Of a stretch of 37,800 nucleotides of DNA, positions 9,918 through 22,250 are shown in pieces (position 1 is the stretch's first letter; every line of letters starts with the position of its first letter). A program made the position numbers and the translations under genes. The notes beneath the pieces were generated by a model. That model saw only the letters and a program-made list of their open reading frames with translations. It ran no database searches and was not told the origin of the DNA. The DNA comes from Halocafeteria seosinensis. Taxonomy: Eukaryota > Sar > Bigyra > Bicosoecida. The stretch covers positions 1 through 37,800 of the forward strand of contig LVLI01000052.1 of NCBI GenBank assembly GCA_001687465.1, in the 5' to 3' direction.

Positions 9918-12900
9918 TGGTACCCAAGGTGGTCCCACTGCATCTACTGCATCAGCAAGTGCCTCGTCAACGAATAGAACCAGCGAACAGTCCGGAGAAT
10001 GCAACAGGACTGACCTTACAGCAGAAGAAGCGGCGGAAAGAGAGCGACAACAGATGGAGCAGGCAGCGAAAAAGAAGACGATAAGCTCCATTGAGTGGAA
10101 AGATTTCACTCTCTACCTGAGGATAGAAGAGCACTGTATCGAAATCAGTCGTATCGACCCCTTCAATTCGACTCGTACCGCAACTGGAAGATACGGAACA
10201 GGCGCCTGGAGCAAGCTCTCTAGGGAGAAGGAGGAGGCACATCTCGAATCGGAGCGAGCTGAGCGTATACGACAGTATATAAACCCCCCCTCGTCCTACC
10301 GTGCTGATACAGAAACAGAGACACATCCTCATGAAATTATATACAGGCTCTACACGGAAAACAAGCCCCTCGTCTGCTCATGGTATGATGTCAGTGTGTC
10401 GCGCAATGTGGGATACTATTCGGAATCATCGGGTGATCCGTTTTGTGGAGGGTTTGTGGTGTATCACAACAACAGAAAACTAGTTTATTATACCCCTTAT
10501 GTTTGGGATTGTGGAGACAGTTGTCCAATAAAGGTACGTAATGAATGCACGACTGAAGGTGACTTGAATATCCGACACCATTATGGCGGGAGTGCAGTGG
10601 AAGAAAGTCTTGGAACGTGAGATGGTGGAGCCTGTTGGCTCAATGCACTGGGTACCAGGAGTGGAGATTGGATTTTCATTTGTGTGGATACTATCTGGCG
10701 AATCTGGAGGGTTATGTGGAGATGCCTTGTGGATAGATCAAGCCACCTTCAAATCCGATAATAGCGATCCCGATGAGGAAAACAACAGGCGTTGTTTACG
10801 CCTTGGTCGAGCACGGAGTTCCAGGATCTATACATTGACGCCTTCGATAGGTGCTCCCAAGGAAGATGTGCCCATCTCATCCAAAGTTGGCTGTACTCCT
10901 GACTTGCGTATGATAGGCATAAGTGGCTTATGTGGCCACACCCGACAGGGAGACTGCGATTATATCAGTTTCGATGAAGGATCTCAAAATGTCTTTGGTA
11001 ACGAGCTAATGGGCTCCAGGTCACTGGAAATTCAGAATACCTCGATGCATGTGATGTGGGTCGACGAGAAGTTGGACTCGTTCTATGTACAAAGTATTGG
11101 GACAACGAATCGATGTATTGTCGATTTCTCTTGGAAGCAAATTAGGCCAAGTGGAGGCAGTGACGAGACGGAGGGCAGGGGATACTTACCAAGCCCAAAC
11201 CACCCCGTTTCTCAAATCATTTACGGAAATAGTATTGGGCGGGAGTATATCCCGTTGTCTAGCTCTCGACGTCGATTTGGTAGATCCCAACAGCCGAATG
11301 TTCTCTTCACAATTGACACGCTCATGGATGTCTCGATTTATAGTGAGTGTGAGCCCTGGAAGCCATGTAGTCTGCAGCCGCTGCTCCAGATCAGCAAGGA
11401 AACTATTAGTGCGCAGCTACACACAACCCTCAACCTTTCGAATGTTGAGCTTCAGCGAATAAACTCTTTTGACTGGGTAAAATACAAATGCCGTTCAGAA
11501 AGAACTCATTGGTCTTGTTTCTCTCCTGAGAGTGCGTCCGCAGCCGAGAAACCATACCGAGCTGATCGAGTGGTGAAAGTGAGAGGTAAACTGTTGAAGT
11601 TTCGTACTCCAGCTACTCGTTCAAGTGATAGCATCGTCGCCAAATTTGATGATGGGAAGGAACTACGAGTCCTCGGTTACTCACCTGAGAGTGCTCTTAT
11701 TATCGATGGCCCTTCTATTGTCCCCATACCCGGAAATCACGATGGACATTCTCGCTCGATTCCACCATTCATCGTCCTAGAGCATTCATCCCCTACGAAG
11801 AAGCGCCCAGCAGCCTCAGAGCGCGGCTCTGAAACCACGCGAGCGACTACCCCTCAATGGAACTTTGTTCCTTGCCAAAGCTTTCCCAATGACCGGCTAG
11901 AGATACATGGAGGTACAGAATCTCAAACGGAGGACACGCGTATAGCAGCTATCGTCACTTCATTGGATGCCCTGAAATGCTTCCCGCTGCGCATGGGCTG
12001 GCCGTCCTCTGGACATGTCATGCAAGACTATAACACTTTGATGACTGGAACTAGAACCCGTCCAACGATCTCTGGCAATGTAGATTTCTGTATTTTTAAT
12101 TTTCTTGTCAAATGTGCTGATGATACAGGAGCGCTGACGAGCCAAAGTTTGGACGTCATTTGGCGTTTTGATGGACTAGGTCGAATTCCGATTGTTGCCC
12201 CGCGCCATAGGTTATGGGGACATTGCTGGGATCCTTCCCCGCCCCCTTTTTCGTTCTGTGTAGAGGGGCGATGTTCTGTTATTTCAGAGGAGTCTAGCCC
12301 GCGGAATGACTTGCTCCCGTTTTTGAGTTTGAAGAACAATGCTTTTTCTCGCTTTGTTTGTTGTCAGTCGACTCCAGTAAGTAGACGGATTGTGCTGGGT
12401 CGTTTCTCTGTGAGATTTTTTATCTGTGTATTCCAATTGGACCTATGCAGAAAGCAGAATGTGCGCATGTTTCTCCCGCTTTAACGAGTGCCGCGATCAA
12501 TGAAAGATTATTGAGTCTTGAGGATCTTCGGATAACTATCGACAGGCTGGTGCGAGCAAAGTTCGCTTTCTCCACCAAAAGCAACCAGGATCAAATTGGA
12601 TTTTCGCCCCAACAATCCAATAGTCACTTCTTTAGCACTTCTGAGGGCTATGTTAAGCGTACTAAACAGCGTTCCATGGTTGAACTTGGCCCGGAATGGA
12701 CCCGGGATAAGTTCCAGAGCGTATTGAGCGAACTGAGTGACAGTTCCTTGAGAAACCAAGAAACTATGTTCTCTGAAAGCTGGTACGATGGAGCACCTGT
12801 GTGTCGAGTCGGGTATCTTCTGTGTGCTGCGTTGCTCCGTTTTGTGGACTTTTCGGCGTTTGGAACGGAAACTGCCTCCACAGAGCTGCAAAATTTCGCT

Positions 12901-15900
12901 GAATCTAGAGGATTGTACCTAAAGAGTCATTCGAAGGAAAATGGAAACAATATTGTGTCCGAATCAAGAAAGGAGCTTGATCAAGGCAACGGCGCCTTCC
13001 AGATATGGAGTCTTCCCGGTTACTGCAGTTATTTGCCTCGTCCGACTTTCATGATGGATAATACATCTCCTGTATGTTTAGGAACGCACCGGTGGATTGG
13101 GCCGAGTTTGCTGTCTAACGAAAGTCACTATAGCTTTTATTATGAAAGAGCCGCCGCAAACAAAAGTGCGCGGTCGAACGGCGCGAGATCAGCTCCAGCT
13201 CTGGTGGCTGGTAGGATCCGTGCCGAAATAGGGCTGATGACAATGACTTCAATTAAGGATGCGGTTATTCTTCCTGACTGGACAAGATTAATTTTTAGTA
13301 ACCTAGGAGGAGCGTTAAGGAAAGAAGGGGGCTTAGTTGACCCGCAAATGGCCGTGGTCGTATCAGACTCGTCTTTACAGATTCAGGTGCTTCGTTGTTC
13401 CGGCATCAGCTGGCGCGATCCTGTGATCATATGGCATCAGCGGATGAAAGAGTTGAAGCGCTGTATGAACGTCGAGCTAATGTGGACTAATTTGCCTCAG
13501 AATGAGAGATTGGAATTTGTGTTAAGCGTCACCAATAGACTACCTACTGACTCGCTGGAGCTATTCTTCTTCAAGGTTGTGCTAGAACCATCTTGTGCAG
13601 ATGAGGATGCTCGACTATCTTCCAATTTGGAAAATCTCCGTATGAATGGGTCCTATGAAGTGTTGGGTAGTATTTCCCCCTCAAAGGCTCCATTGAAGTT
13701 AAAAGCGAATGATTGCAGTATATCCAACATTTCTTGTTGTCGGATGGGGTCTACAGACATCTTGTTAGCGTTAGTCACATGGCGCTCCAAGCAAGATGAA
13801 GTTTGCATGTTTCATTCCTTTTCTTTGGGTAAAGACGAGCACGTTGGCACCGTGAGGGAGTGCATCCGGATTGACAAAACGTCTCGCAACATAGAATTCT
13901 GCTCGCTGGATTCATCTGGCGTAGGAGTAATCGGCGTGACAGAGCAAGGAGATAGTTGCCGTGGTCTGCGTCTTTGCTTCGTAAAACATGCGCTGGAAGT
14001 AGAGAGAAGCTCGACCTCGACCATATCTGTAACTGATAACTTGCACTGCCGTTATACGGTTTTATTAGAAAGGTTTCTGTCACGGTCTGGGTGTTGCTCT
14101 ATTCTTTGGCTATCAGACGTTTCGAAGAGTCGGTATCCGTCACTTGTAGTCAGTTCAGACAGCCGGATATGTTTGCTGTCTCCTTTTGCTCATCCCAACG
14201 CTTATAGACATTCTCCGTTGTATCTTTTGTGCGGAAACGTCATCTCTCTGGCGGACATGGTATCACAAGCACCTAATGTTGCTTTTGGTGATACCAATGT
14301 TGTACCTGTTTCCTCCCTGTTGTCCGCAAACGGACTTGAGGTGGCTTGCAAAGTGTATGGGAGCGAGGAGGATACAGGGTCCACTCTCTCACTGTCCTTC
14401 TTTATCACAGAAGTTTTGAATAATATTTTGGAAAAAGACGCGGATATCAGCGCAAGCAAGTGGAGTCTGGCCTCTATTAAGAATGGGACGTTGAATAATA
14501 GTGAGTCCATTTCAGTGGATCCTTGCCGGGAAATTCAATTATTCGCCCCCCAACTCAAGCAATGTCACCCGGCCGCGCTCGTTGATCTCATCAGGTCAGG
14601 GCGATCGGAGTGGTCACTACATATTCTGGCATCTCTGGCGATGGAGTTGAAGTCGCGGTACAGAAATAATTCGGAAGAATTCCAGCGAATAACTGCTCCC
14701 CCATTACCGTCTTTTGTCTTCCTACAAGACCTAGGAGAAGACCAGAAGCTCGACAACTACGAGTACAACTCGTTACCCAATTCGCTACCCTACGGCTACT
14801 TTGATCTTTCTTTGAATGCCACAGAAAGCCAAGCAAAGAACGTTGCCGAAGTATGGAAGAAGCAGCTTTGTTTTTCTCGAGACCAGCTGGATGTTCTCCG
14901 AGATGAATTGCCCCGTTGCTACATCAGGGACCTAACCCCCGCTGACTCGTTATTGATACTGGCATTGGCTGAAGCAGCAGCACTGGCGTTTGGAAGTGAA
15001 AAACATGATATTAACGTAGATTTGGACAGCTTCGGTAATCAATTCGTGTTCTCAGCCAAACTTTATACCCATACACTCGCACTCTTCCGAACTCGGCAGA
15101 GTAGGAGCGGATTTAGTGATCCGACGCTTTTCTGTACCACACCTGCAGGTACCAAGGCTAGCGTTAAGAACGCTCCAATGGCTCTGGACCTCTTTGGCAT
15201 CCCTGGTAAGGGGTCTTCTGGAGACTGTCTTGAGCATGTTCGGTGGGCCGATATTCTTTGGGGCTTTTGTAGTGAAACTCAGGAGCAATTGCTGACTGCT
15301 TGCAATTTTGTGGCAAATCCAGTGACTGGGAAGTCAGGTTTGAAGTGGAAACTGGTGCGAGGGTTTGGGATTCCCCTGTGGCTGAGGTCCGATAGACTGT
15401 TGCGTTCTTGCCTTGAACAGACAGCGTCTATAGAGTACATGGAGGTGCGAAATCCTTTTGATGTCTTCCTGTATTATATTATTCTTGGCCGCTCTAACCT
15501 TTCGTTACTTGCGTCTCTTTTTGCTAAGGGGGTTCCGGTTGAGGATGCCATTCAAGCGTATTCACAGAAGATGGCAGGTGAGGAAATAGCTGCAGCTCGC
15601 CGCAAGCTACAAAGAGATAGAATGACGTCGAAGAAAGTATCCAATTTTCTAGACAAGTACAACAAAACGGTCCCTACGACTGAGAAATTAAAAAATGCTT
15701 GCGCTAGCAATGCTTTAGCGTTGCTGTCTCAGCATCGGCATCGTGAAGCTTGTGCGTTCTTTCTATTGGCCCACAAACCAAAGGATGCCATACAGGTGTG
15801 TTTGCGACAGTTAGACGATCCGATTCTTGCACTTTTCATCGGGCGTATAGGGGCGGCAGAATGGCCACCCGCACCAGATTACACGAGCAATATTTTCCAC

Positions 15901-18900
15901 CAATTCTACTACCGATCTTCCCAGAGGTTTGCGAAGCACTCGTCCACATGGAACGGGCGGGATGATTGGTGGGGGAAAAGTGGTCCGGCGGAGGCTTCCA
16001 GCAGTAGTGGTAGTAGTACTAGCCGGAGGGTGGGCTTTGGTGATGGACCTGCGGAATCTGCACCTAGTGGTCAGGACGCTACTTCGTCTATACTAGATGA
16101 TTGGGATGGGCCTATGGACACTTCCACTTCACTGCTTGACCAATGGGACACTGGTGAAGAGCAACGCCGTCATCCACCTAGTTCATTGCTAGATCAGTGG
16201 GATGCTGGAGAGACCACAAATAATGCGCAAAGTTCCATGCTCGATCAATGGGACACCGGGGAACAATCAACGAGTGTAGATACAGGGGAGAGCGGACGAC
16301 GAGGTCCTGCTGGAAGCTCAAAAGAGGATCGAAACGAGAAAGCTTCGTTCCCAGATAATGCTGATAGTGAGAAACAGAATGGGACTGAGGAAGGCACGTC
16401 TTTGCTCGCTGCATGTGTGTTCTCTGCTTTTGTCTTCGATAGGTATTTTATTCCTTTAGCAGAAGATACGGACGCAGATCCATGGTATTCTTGTTTGGTC
16501 AAAGTACTAACTATGGAAGTGTCTGACGTGTCTGAAGCGTTCCTCAATCCTTTTCTCACTGATTCATCGAACACGAATGGCGATAGCGACCTGCGCCTTG
16601 AAAAGACTGAAATGTTCTATTTCCTTGACGAGAGATTGAGGACTCTTCCCCCAGGGAAGAGAGACGAAATAATTAACCCTTCCGGCAGTGTGATTAATGA
16701 GCCCCATTTGAATTTGATTCAAGATAAATTCTGGGCGAAATCGCCAAAGATGTTCATTGGGTTCCTTCGGGATGCTATATGTTTAGCTCAACGGCACGGT
16801 AACAAACTTTTGGAATTGAGCTTTATTGAACGACTAGAGCGGTTTTGCACGAATTCGATGAATTGCTCCATATTTAACCTTCTTGCCTGTGAAACTGGAC
16901 TCATATTAGCGACGCAGAATAAAGAGATTACCGATGTAGCAGCAAAAGCCCAGGAGCTTCTGCTTAGTCAAGTGGATGCTGAGGGAAGTGAGGCCAATGC
17001 TTATTCATGCTCTCCGGATTCTGCAGCACAGCTTGTTAAATTACTTGGATATCAAGGAGATGAAAATCTTCTCGGTAAATATTTCAGAAGAGTTTACTCA
17101 TCTCCCTTGCAGTCAGAATTCGAAGGGCTCTCTCGATGGCAGAACTTCGTTACTCGTAACCTGGTTCATCCCAAATCCAGTGTGTCACTGCGCAGTTTGA
17201 GGAGGGAATACACTACGTTGAGGTGTTTGGATACTTTTCTCCACAGCGAAGAGCCTTCTCGCCCTTATCTTAAACCTTGCGCGTTTGCTTGTGGAAGAAG
17301 ACTCGTAATCACTTATGGTTTCAGTCCAATACTTCTCGTGTTAAGGTCTGTCGCGAGTGCTTTAGACTCGTCCAGATGGGAGTGCGTCTACACGTTACTG
17401 TTTTCTAGTCCTTCAGTCACTCGAGATGGTGCCTGTGAAGAGTCCGGATGGCCCATTTTGGACGTGCTCAAAGCAGTTTGTGGAGGCTTGAGTGAAGGAA
17501 CGAAGGTCTTGTCGGAGCATGTAGGCATCTCTCTTCTTCAGCCACAGAATAGAGACCCGAACAGTGATCCTTCGTTTTGCACTCTGCTGGAAGCGTTGGA
17601 ACAAGAAGTGACACCTGAACTTGCTACGCTTTTCCAGTACATGGCTCCGGTTGAAGCTCGAAGTACGTCAACATCCGGAAAAACTGGGACCTGGACAAAA
17701 TACCTTATGGAACAACTGTGCACTCTTCTATGTGAGCGGTATGTTATCGGAGCGCTGCAGCAATGTTTTGCTTACTTTCAGTATTTGTCACTAGCAATAC
17801 CTTTCGTTTTAGGATTCTTAAACCGTCAGAACTTCTCTGTAGCGGAGTTTAATGAGCAATTAAATGAAGTGTTAGGTCCGGAGGCAAGCTTTAGTAGTCC
17901 GGTGGTCAGCCCATATGGTGTCAACTCACTTCTTAAGGGAAGTTGCGAGAACATTCTCAACTCGATGAAGTATGTAGATGGTGACTCTGAGGCTGCGGGA
18001 CTGCTCACGGATATACTCTTGGGTATGGTTAACGAACTACAAGAAAACGTCAGCGAGTACTTGAAACAGCTGCTGGCTACCTGGCGTGGTCGTTCAATGA
18101 GCACGTGTGGTAACATCTCTGCTTGCAATCCTTCTACCGAACTAAATTCGCGAATCTATTCAATGGCGACGAGTCTTCTGGCCACGACAACTTCTGACGA
18201 AGCTCCAAACTTATCCAATGACACGAGTCTTAACCTAAACGGTGATGAGGATGCGTGCTCTATGTTGCGGTTCTTACTTAGTGGTTTTCCTCCGTCTCGA
18301 GGCTCTGTAAAAAACCCAGGTTCGACACTTACTTTGGATAATATTTCTGCGGAGTTTGGTGATCTAACAGAGAACAGATCGCCAGCGGACAGCCAAATTT
18401 TCTCCCGATTCTACTCCCTAATTGACAGTGTGTTTGAAGAGGTCTTCGGCTCCGAGCAACGACAAACATTCAAACCACTATGGAGTCGAACTGGTGGCAA
18501 CTCTGCATTGTGGATTTTGTTTTTAGAAAGATGGGGACAACATCAAGCAATTCAGCGTTGTGGTGTTGGTGACCCTTCTGATAAGGTAGCTGAACGGCAT
18601 CACAATTTCTCGACAGGTGAGGACCTTCTAGCTTCGACAAAACATAAGTGGCAGCGCCCTTCGTTCTATTATAAACCCCGAATCGAATGTAGGGACAAAT
18701 ACACGCTTGTGAACAGGTCGAAAGAGCTAATAAGCTCATTCTGTCTTAATCCTGTCGACCAGGACTGTCTGGCCATCTCTGCGGCAGATGGGCTGTTTGA
18801 GGTGTCGCTACAAGACAAATTGAATCGAAACACTGTCGGTAGTGCGTTGGACCGAGAATTGCATGTGGCCATGGGGGTAACAAGGACTACCAGGAATTAT

Positions 18901-19977
18901 CCTTCAAGTTACTTCAGGTCTAGTCGGTTCACCGAAATTCCCTTGTCGGAACAGTTAATTTATTGCGATGAGGAGCAGAAGCGACAGCATTCAAGATTTT
19001 CGAACAGCTCGCGGAAGAATATTAGGCGCCACGCTACCATTGCTCGTTTGTCCCATCATCCGTCTCTTCCATTCTATGTTTCAGGTGGAGTATCCGGACA
19101 AGTACTCCTCTGGAAGGAGAACCAGGAGAGTGGTGTCATCCGCTACCAGCAAAAACGGGAAAGGTCTGATTCCCCAGAAAACGAGAAGTTGATTTCTGCC
19201 GTACGTTGGAGCCCCGACTCGCGGTCGGTAGCCGCTGGCGATGTCCATGGAGGGTTATGGGTGTGGTCTGCGGAGTCTCCATCGTGCCCATCATATGCTC
19301 TACAAGCACACTCTCAGCGATGTGAAGACATCACCTTTCTGAACGAAGGTTCTATAATGGCCGTGGTCGGAAGCTCGCATGAGGTACCAAAATCGGATCA
19401 TACAGGAGTAGCTACTGTCGATACTGGCGCTCCAATTAAAGTGTGTGACTTTCCAGCTCCTCCCGCGTTTTACCATAGCAAAGGGCCTTCTCTGTCGGTC
19501 ATAGACACTCGGGTTCAAAGACGCTCTCATCGCGTTATTTCTGCGTACCTTCACTCGGGCACAGCCCACTGCGTCGCATATGACCAACCAACCCGGAGTT
19601 TAATCAGTTGCGGAAGTAAAGGAGAGATTAGCATCTTTGATTTGAGAATGCACACAGTGCGGAAAACAGTTACTGCGCCTCCGGACGACAATGGCAATCT
19701 CAAACCAATCAGTTGCATTAGTCTAGACCCTTCAGGACATCATTTTGCCACAGGTTCGACTGACGGAAGCGTCCGACTTTGGGATCTTAAGGATCCTGAC
19801 CCCAGCAATATCGTTACGATCCCGAATCTTCATCCCGAAAGCCATTTTGTGGCATACAAACTATCGGACAAGGTACTCTCCCATTTTGGCACAACAGATG
19901 TTCTTCTTACGGAACAGTATTTGCTGAGTACCGGTGCAAACGGTGTCGTCAACGTGTTTCCGAAGCTATGGTATTAA
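9835..19977 (+). CDS. RAV1: RAV1 / rabconnectin-3 alpha (DMXL)-like V-ATPase assembly factor
   Basis: Three exons (9835-10533, 10598-12376, 12451-19977) join at phase 0 to encode about 3334 residues, close to the size of animal DMXL proteins and larger than yeast Rav1. The RAVE/rabconnectin-3 complex promotes reassembly of V1 with Vo of the vacuolar H+-ATPase on endosomal membranes. An N-terminal degenerate WD40 region includes WKKVLEREMVEPVGSMHW and PNVLFTIDTLMDVSIYSE. The Rav1p_C-type helical region (~1600-2010) includes ALALLSQHRHREACAFFLLA and AIQVCLRQLDDPILALFIGR. A C-terminal WD40 propeller (~3010-3333) includes SAVRWSPDSRSVAAGD and HHFATGSTDGSVRLWDL. Between Rav1p_C and the long low-similarity middle sits an LDxWD motif array (~2041-2094). 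The first ~75 residues are low-complexity; an ATG at 10054 is an alternative start that avoids overlap with the small upstream gene. Confidence 0.88.
16093..16254 (+). repeat. Fourfold LDxWD motif array inside the RAV1-like protein
   Basis: LDDWD (16093-16107), then three LDQWD copies (16135-16149, 16189-16203, 16240-16254). Each is preceded by Ser and a hydrophobic residue; the three LDQWD copies are followed by (T/A)GE, the LDDWD copy by GP. Spacing is 42, 54 and 51 nt. The surrounding residues are Ser-, Glu- and Gln-rich and probably disordered. The pattern suggests a multivalent acidic-tryptophan docking motif; no binding partner is known. Confidence 0.85.
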
Positions 19978-20501
19978 CTTAATACTCTTATGTACTGGAC
20001 TTGGAAATTGCTTGGGCCTAGTAGTATCATTAGGATTACATGAAAGGAATAGACGTTTCTAGAGCGATTCTTATAATCAAGTACCACCAGTCACATACAC
20101 GTACGATCAGGAGTTGCAACGTACCTTGACAAATGGACACAGTCGATTTACAGGTACCTTGTTACGGCGTCATACATATGTATGTATATGAAAGCATAAC
20201 CTTAAAACATGAAACGACTGTTGCACTCAGCTCAGGTGATTTAGAACAGACTACCCGCGACAGAGTACTTGGTTCGTACACAGAAAAAAACTATCTGTTT
20301 TAAACTGATTCCCATGCATGACGTAACTTCCGCGGTCACCCTAACGCTTCCAACCAACAAACAAATGTTGAGGTTGAACTCGTCCATGTTCCGACGGTCA
20401 TTGGAGGGCTCCTTTCGACACGTTTGATGATCTCCCGTTCATTATGTACGGGTAGATAGGTGCATTAGGTTACGTAGAATCACATAAGACCTGCGAGAAC
20501 G
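19978..20501. other. Intergenic, RAV1-like to kinase
   Basis: No gene seen in about 520 bases. A perfect 14-bp palindrome, CATACATATGTATG, lies at 20171-20184 in an AT-rich patch. The stretch must contain the kinase promoter. Confidence 0.5.
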
Positions 20502-22250
20502 ATGGTTTCTCGCAGTGTAATTAACGATATGGCTTCATCGTTCCTGGCCAGCGCCACCAGCGATGACCCTTTGATCGGGAAAACCCTTCGTATTCAACAA
20601 GCCAGCGTGTATGTGAATAAGGCGCTTGCCGACGGTGGTTTTGGCAAAGTGTACTTGGTGTCGGATGCGTCTCGAGGCGGTCAGCAGTACGTCCTGAAGC
20701 ACATGTACATCCAAGGAGAGGAGAGCAAGCGCCAATTAAAGCAAGAAATTGAGATTATGGGCCAATTATCCCATGAAAACATCATTCGCTTCCTCGGATA
20801 CAGTGCGGCCAAAGGGAATCAAGTGTTCTTGTTGATGGAATACTGTCCTGGAGGCCACCTCTTGGATGTAATCAACAGTCTGTCACCGGGAACGGTGACC
20901 ACAAACACGGTATTAACGTATTTTACGCCCATTGCCAAAGCCGTGGCGCATATGCATGCGCAGAATCCTTCGATAGCCCACAGAGACCTCAAGTTTGAGA
21001 ATATTCTTATTGCGTCCGACAACAGCCTCAAACTGTGCGATTTTGGATCGGCGTCCAAGCGGCAGGGCAAGATCCAATCCAAACAGGAACGCGCGGACGA
21101 AGAGGATACAATTGAACGATTCACAACACCCACATACAGAGCACCGGAAATGGTAGATTTATACAGTGGTAGCCCAATAGATGAGCGAGTAGATATTTGG
21201 GCCCTAGGATGCATTCTTTATGGTCTCATGTACCAAGAACACCCCTTCCAGGATACGGGCACACTAGCGATACTCTCTGGAAGGGTGAAGCTAAAAGAAT
21301 TTCCACGCTTCCCCACCAAGTTAAAGGATCTTGCCCTCGTTTGCTTTAGATTATCACCGGAAGAAAGGCCCACCGCGGATAGCGTTGTAAAATATTGCGA
21401 GCAATTCCGAGAAGGTCTTAGGCGAGGTCAGGATCCTGCGAATATCACTTTGCCTCCGCTACTGACGAAAGACGGGAGGGATTGTATTGAAGTTATGGAA
21501 GAGACCACAGTAAACGAAATGGATGATATGTTTTCCCAAGCGGAACTAACTTCAGGGAGTCAAAAGCAAAAGAAAAAGGGAAAAAAGAAAAACAAGAGTA
21601 GGCAGACTCAGGACTCAGCTACGCCAACAGATAGCAGTTGTGGTGGAACGAAGTCTGCGTTGTTGCAGTCGAGGCTGCAAGGTAAAACACAAACGAAAAC
21701 TCCGAGCTCAAATTTTGGCATACGACAACCTGGAGCCCAACAAGACACTGAAGAGGCTGAAGATTCGTTTGACCCATTTGACGATGCTCCCGACGAAGAC
21801 ATCTGGGACACCGGTAATAATACGTCCAAGAATCACGGTGGTTCCGGAGGAACAGACGAGTTCGATCCATTTGAGTCCTTGCCTAATGATTCTGCCCCCA
21901 AGGGTAAACACAAGGGAATCACTCCACATCGGCCAAAGCAATTGCCGCAGAAGAGTAAGGATGATTCACAAACAAAGCGGTCGATGAACTCGGAGGACGT
22001 AGATATTTTGGGCGGCCCAATTCTCACTGAAGAAGAAGACCTTCTCGGAAACCACTCGAGCACGCCCGCAGACAGTCGTTTTGCAAGTGCTCCTGGGCGG
22101 CCGGTACATGCCTACGGATTTCACGGTTACGGTGGGGGTAGTTCACCGGTGAGCTCTCCCGGCGTACCTAGACAGCTGTCAGCCCAGTCATACGGGTTCC
22201 ATGGTAGCTCGAGCGTTCCCAGAAGTCCGTATCATTGGAGTCCTGGATGA
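20502..22250 (+). CDS. NAK-family (AAK1/GAK/Ark-like) serine/threonine kinase
   Basis: A single-exon frame of 582 residues starts at the ATG at 20502. The kinase domain (~37-310) is complete: Gly-rich loop GGFGKV (45-50), catalytic Lys K66, HRDLKFENIL with D162, DFGS with D180, and the APEM motif at 214-217 followed by the family-typical D-L-Y-S-G context. The Numb-associated kinases (AAK1, GAK, yeast Ark1/Prk1) phosphorylate clathrin adaptors and control endocytosis. Two DPF motifs (424-426 and 455-457) in the acidic, disordered tail match AP-2 appendage-binding motifs of AAK1/GAK. A Lys-rich segment at ~350-365 and two YGFHG repeats near the C-terminus are extra features. No J domain or PTEN-like domain follows, so it is closer to AAK1/Ark than to full GAK. 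Confidence 0.93.
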   Translation: MVSRSVINDMASSFLASATSDDPLIGKTLRIQQASVYVNKALADGGFGKVYLVSDASRGGQQYVLKHMYIQGEESKRQLKQEIEIMGQLSHENIIRFLGYSAAKGNQVFLLMEYCPGGHLLDVINSLSPGTVTTNTVLTYFTPIAKAVAHMHAQNPSIAHRDLKFENILIASDNSLKLCDFGSASKRQGKIQSKQERADEEDTIERFTTPTYRAPEMVDLYSGSPIDERVDIWALGCILYGLMYQEHPFQDTGTLAILSGRVKLKEFPRFPTKLKDLALVCFRLSPEERPTADSVVKYCEQFREGLRRGQDPANITLPPLLTKDGRDCIEVMEETTVNEMDDMFSQAELTSGSQKQKKKGKKKNKSRQTQDSATPTDSSCGGTKSALLQSRLQGKTQTKTPSSNFGIRQPGAQQDTEEAEDSFDPFDDAPDEDIWDTGNNTSKNHGGSGGTDEFDPFESLPNDSAPKGKHKGITPHRPKQLPQKSKDDSQTKRSMNSEDVDILGGPILTEEEDLLGNHSSTPADSRFASAPGRPVHAYGFHGYGGGSSPVSSPGVPRQLSAQSYGFHGSSSVPRSPYHWSPG

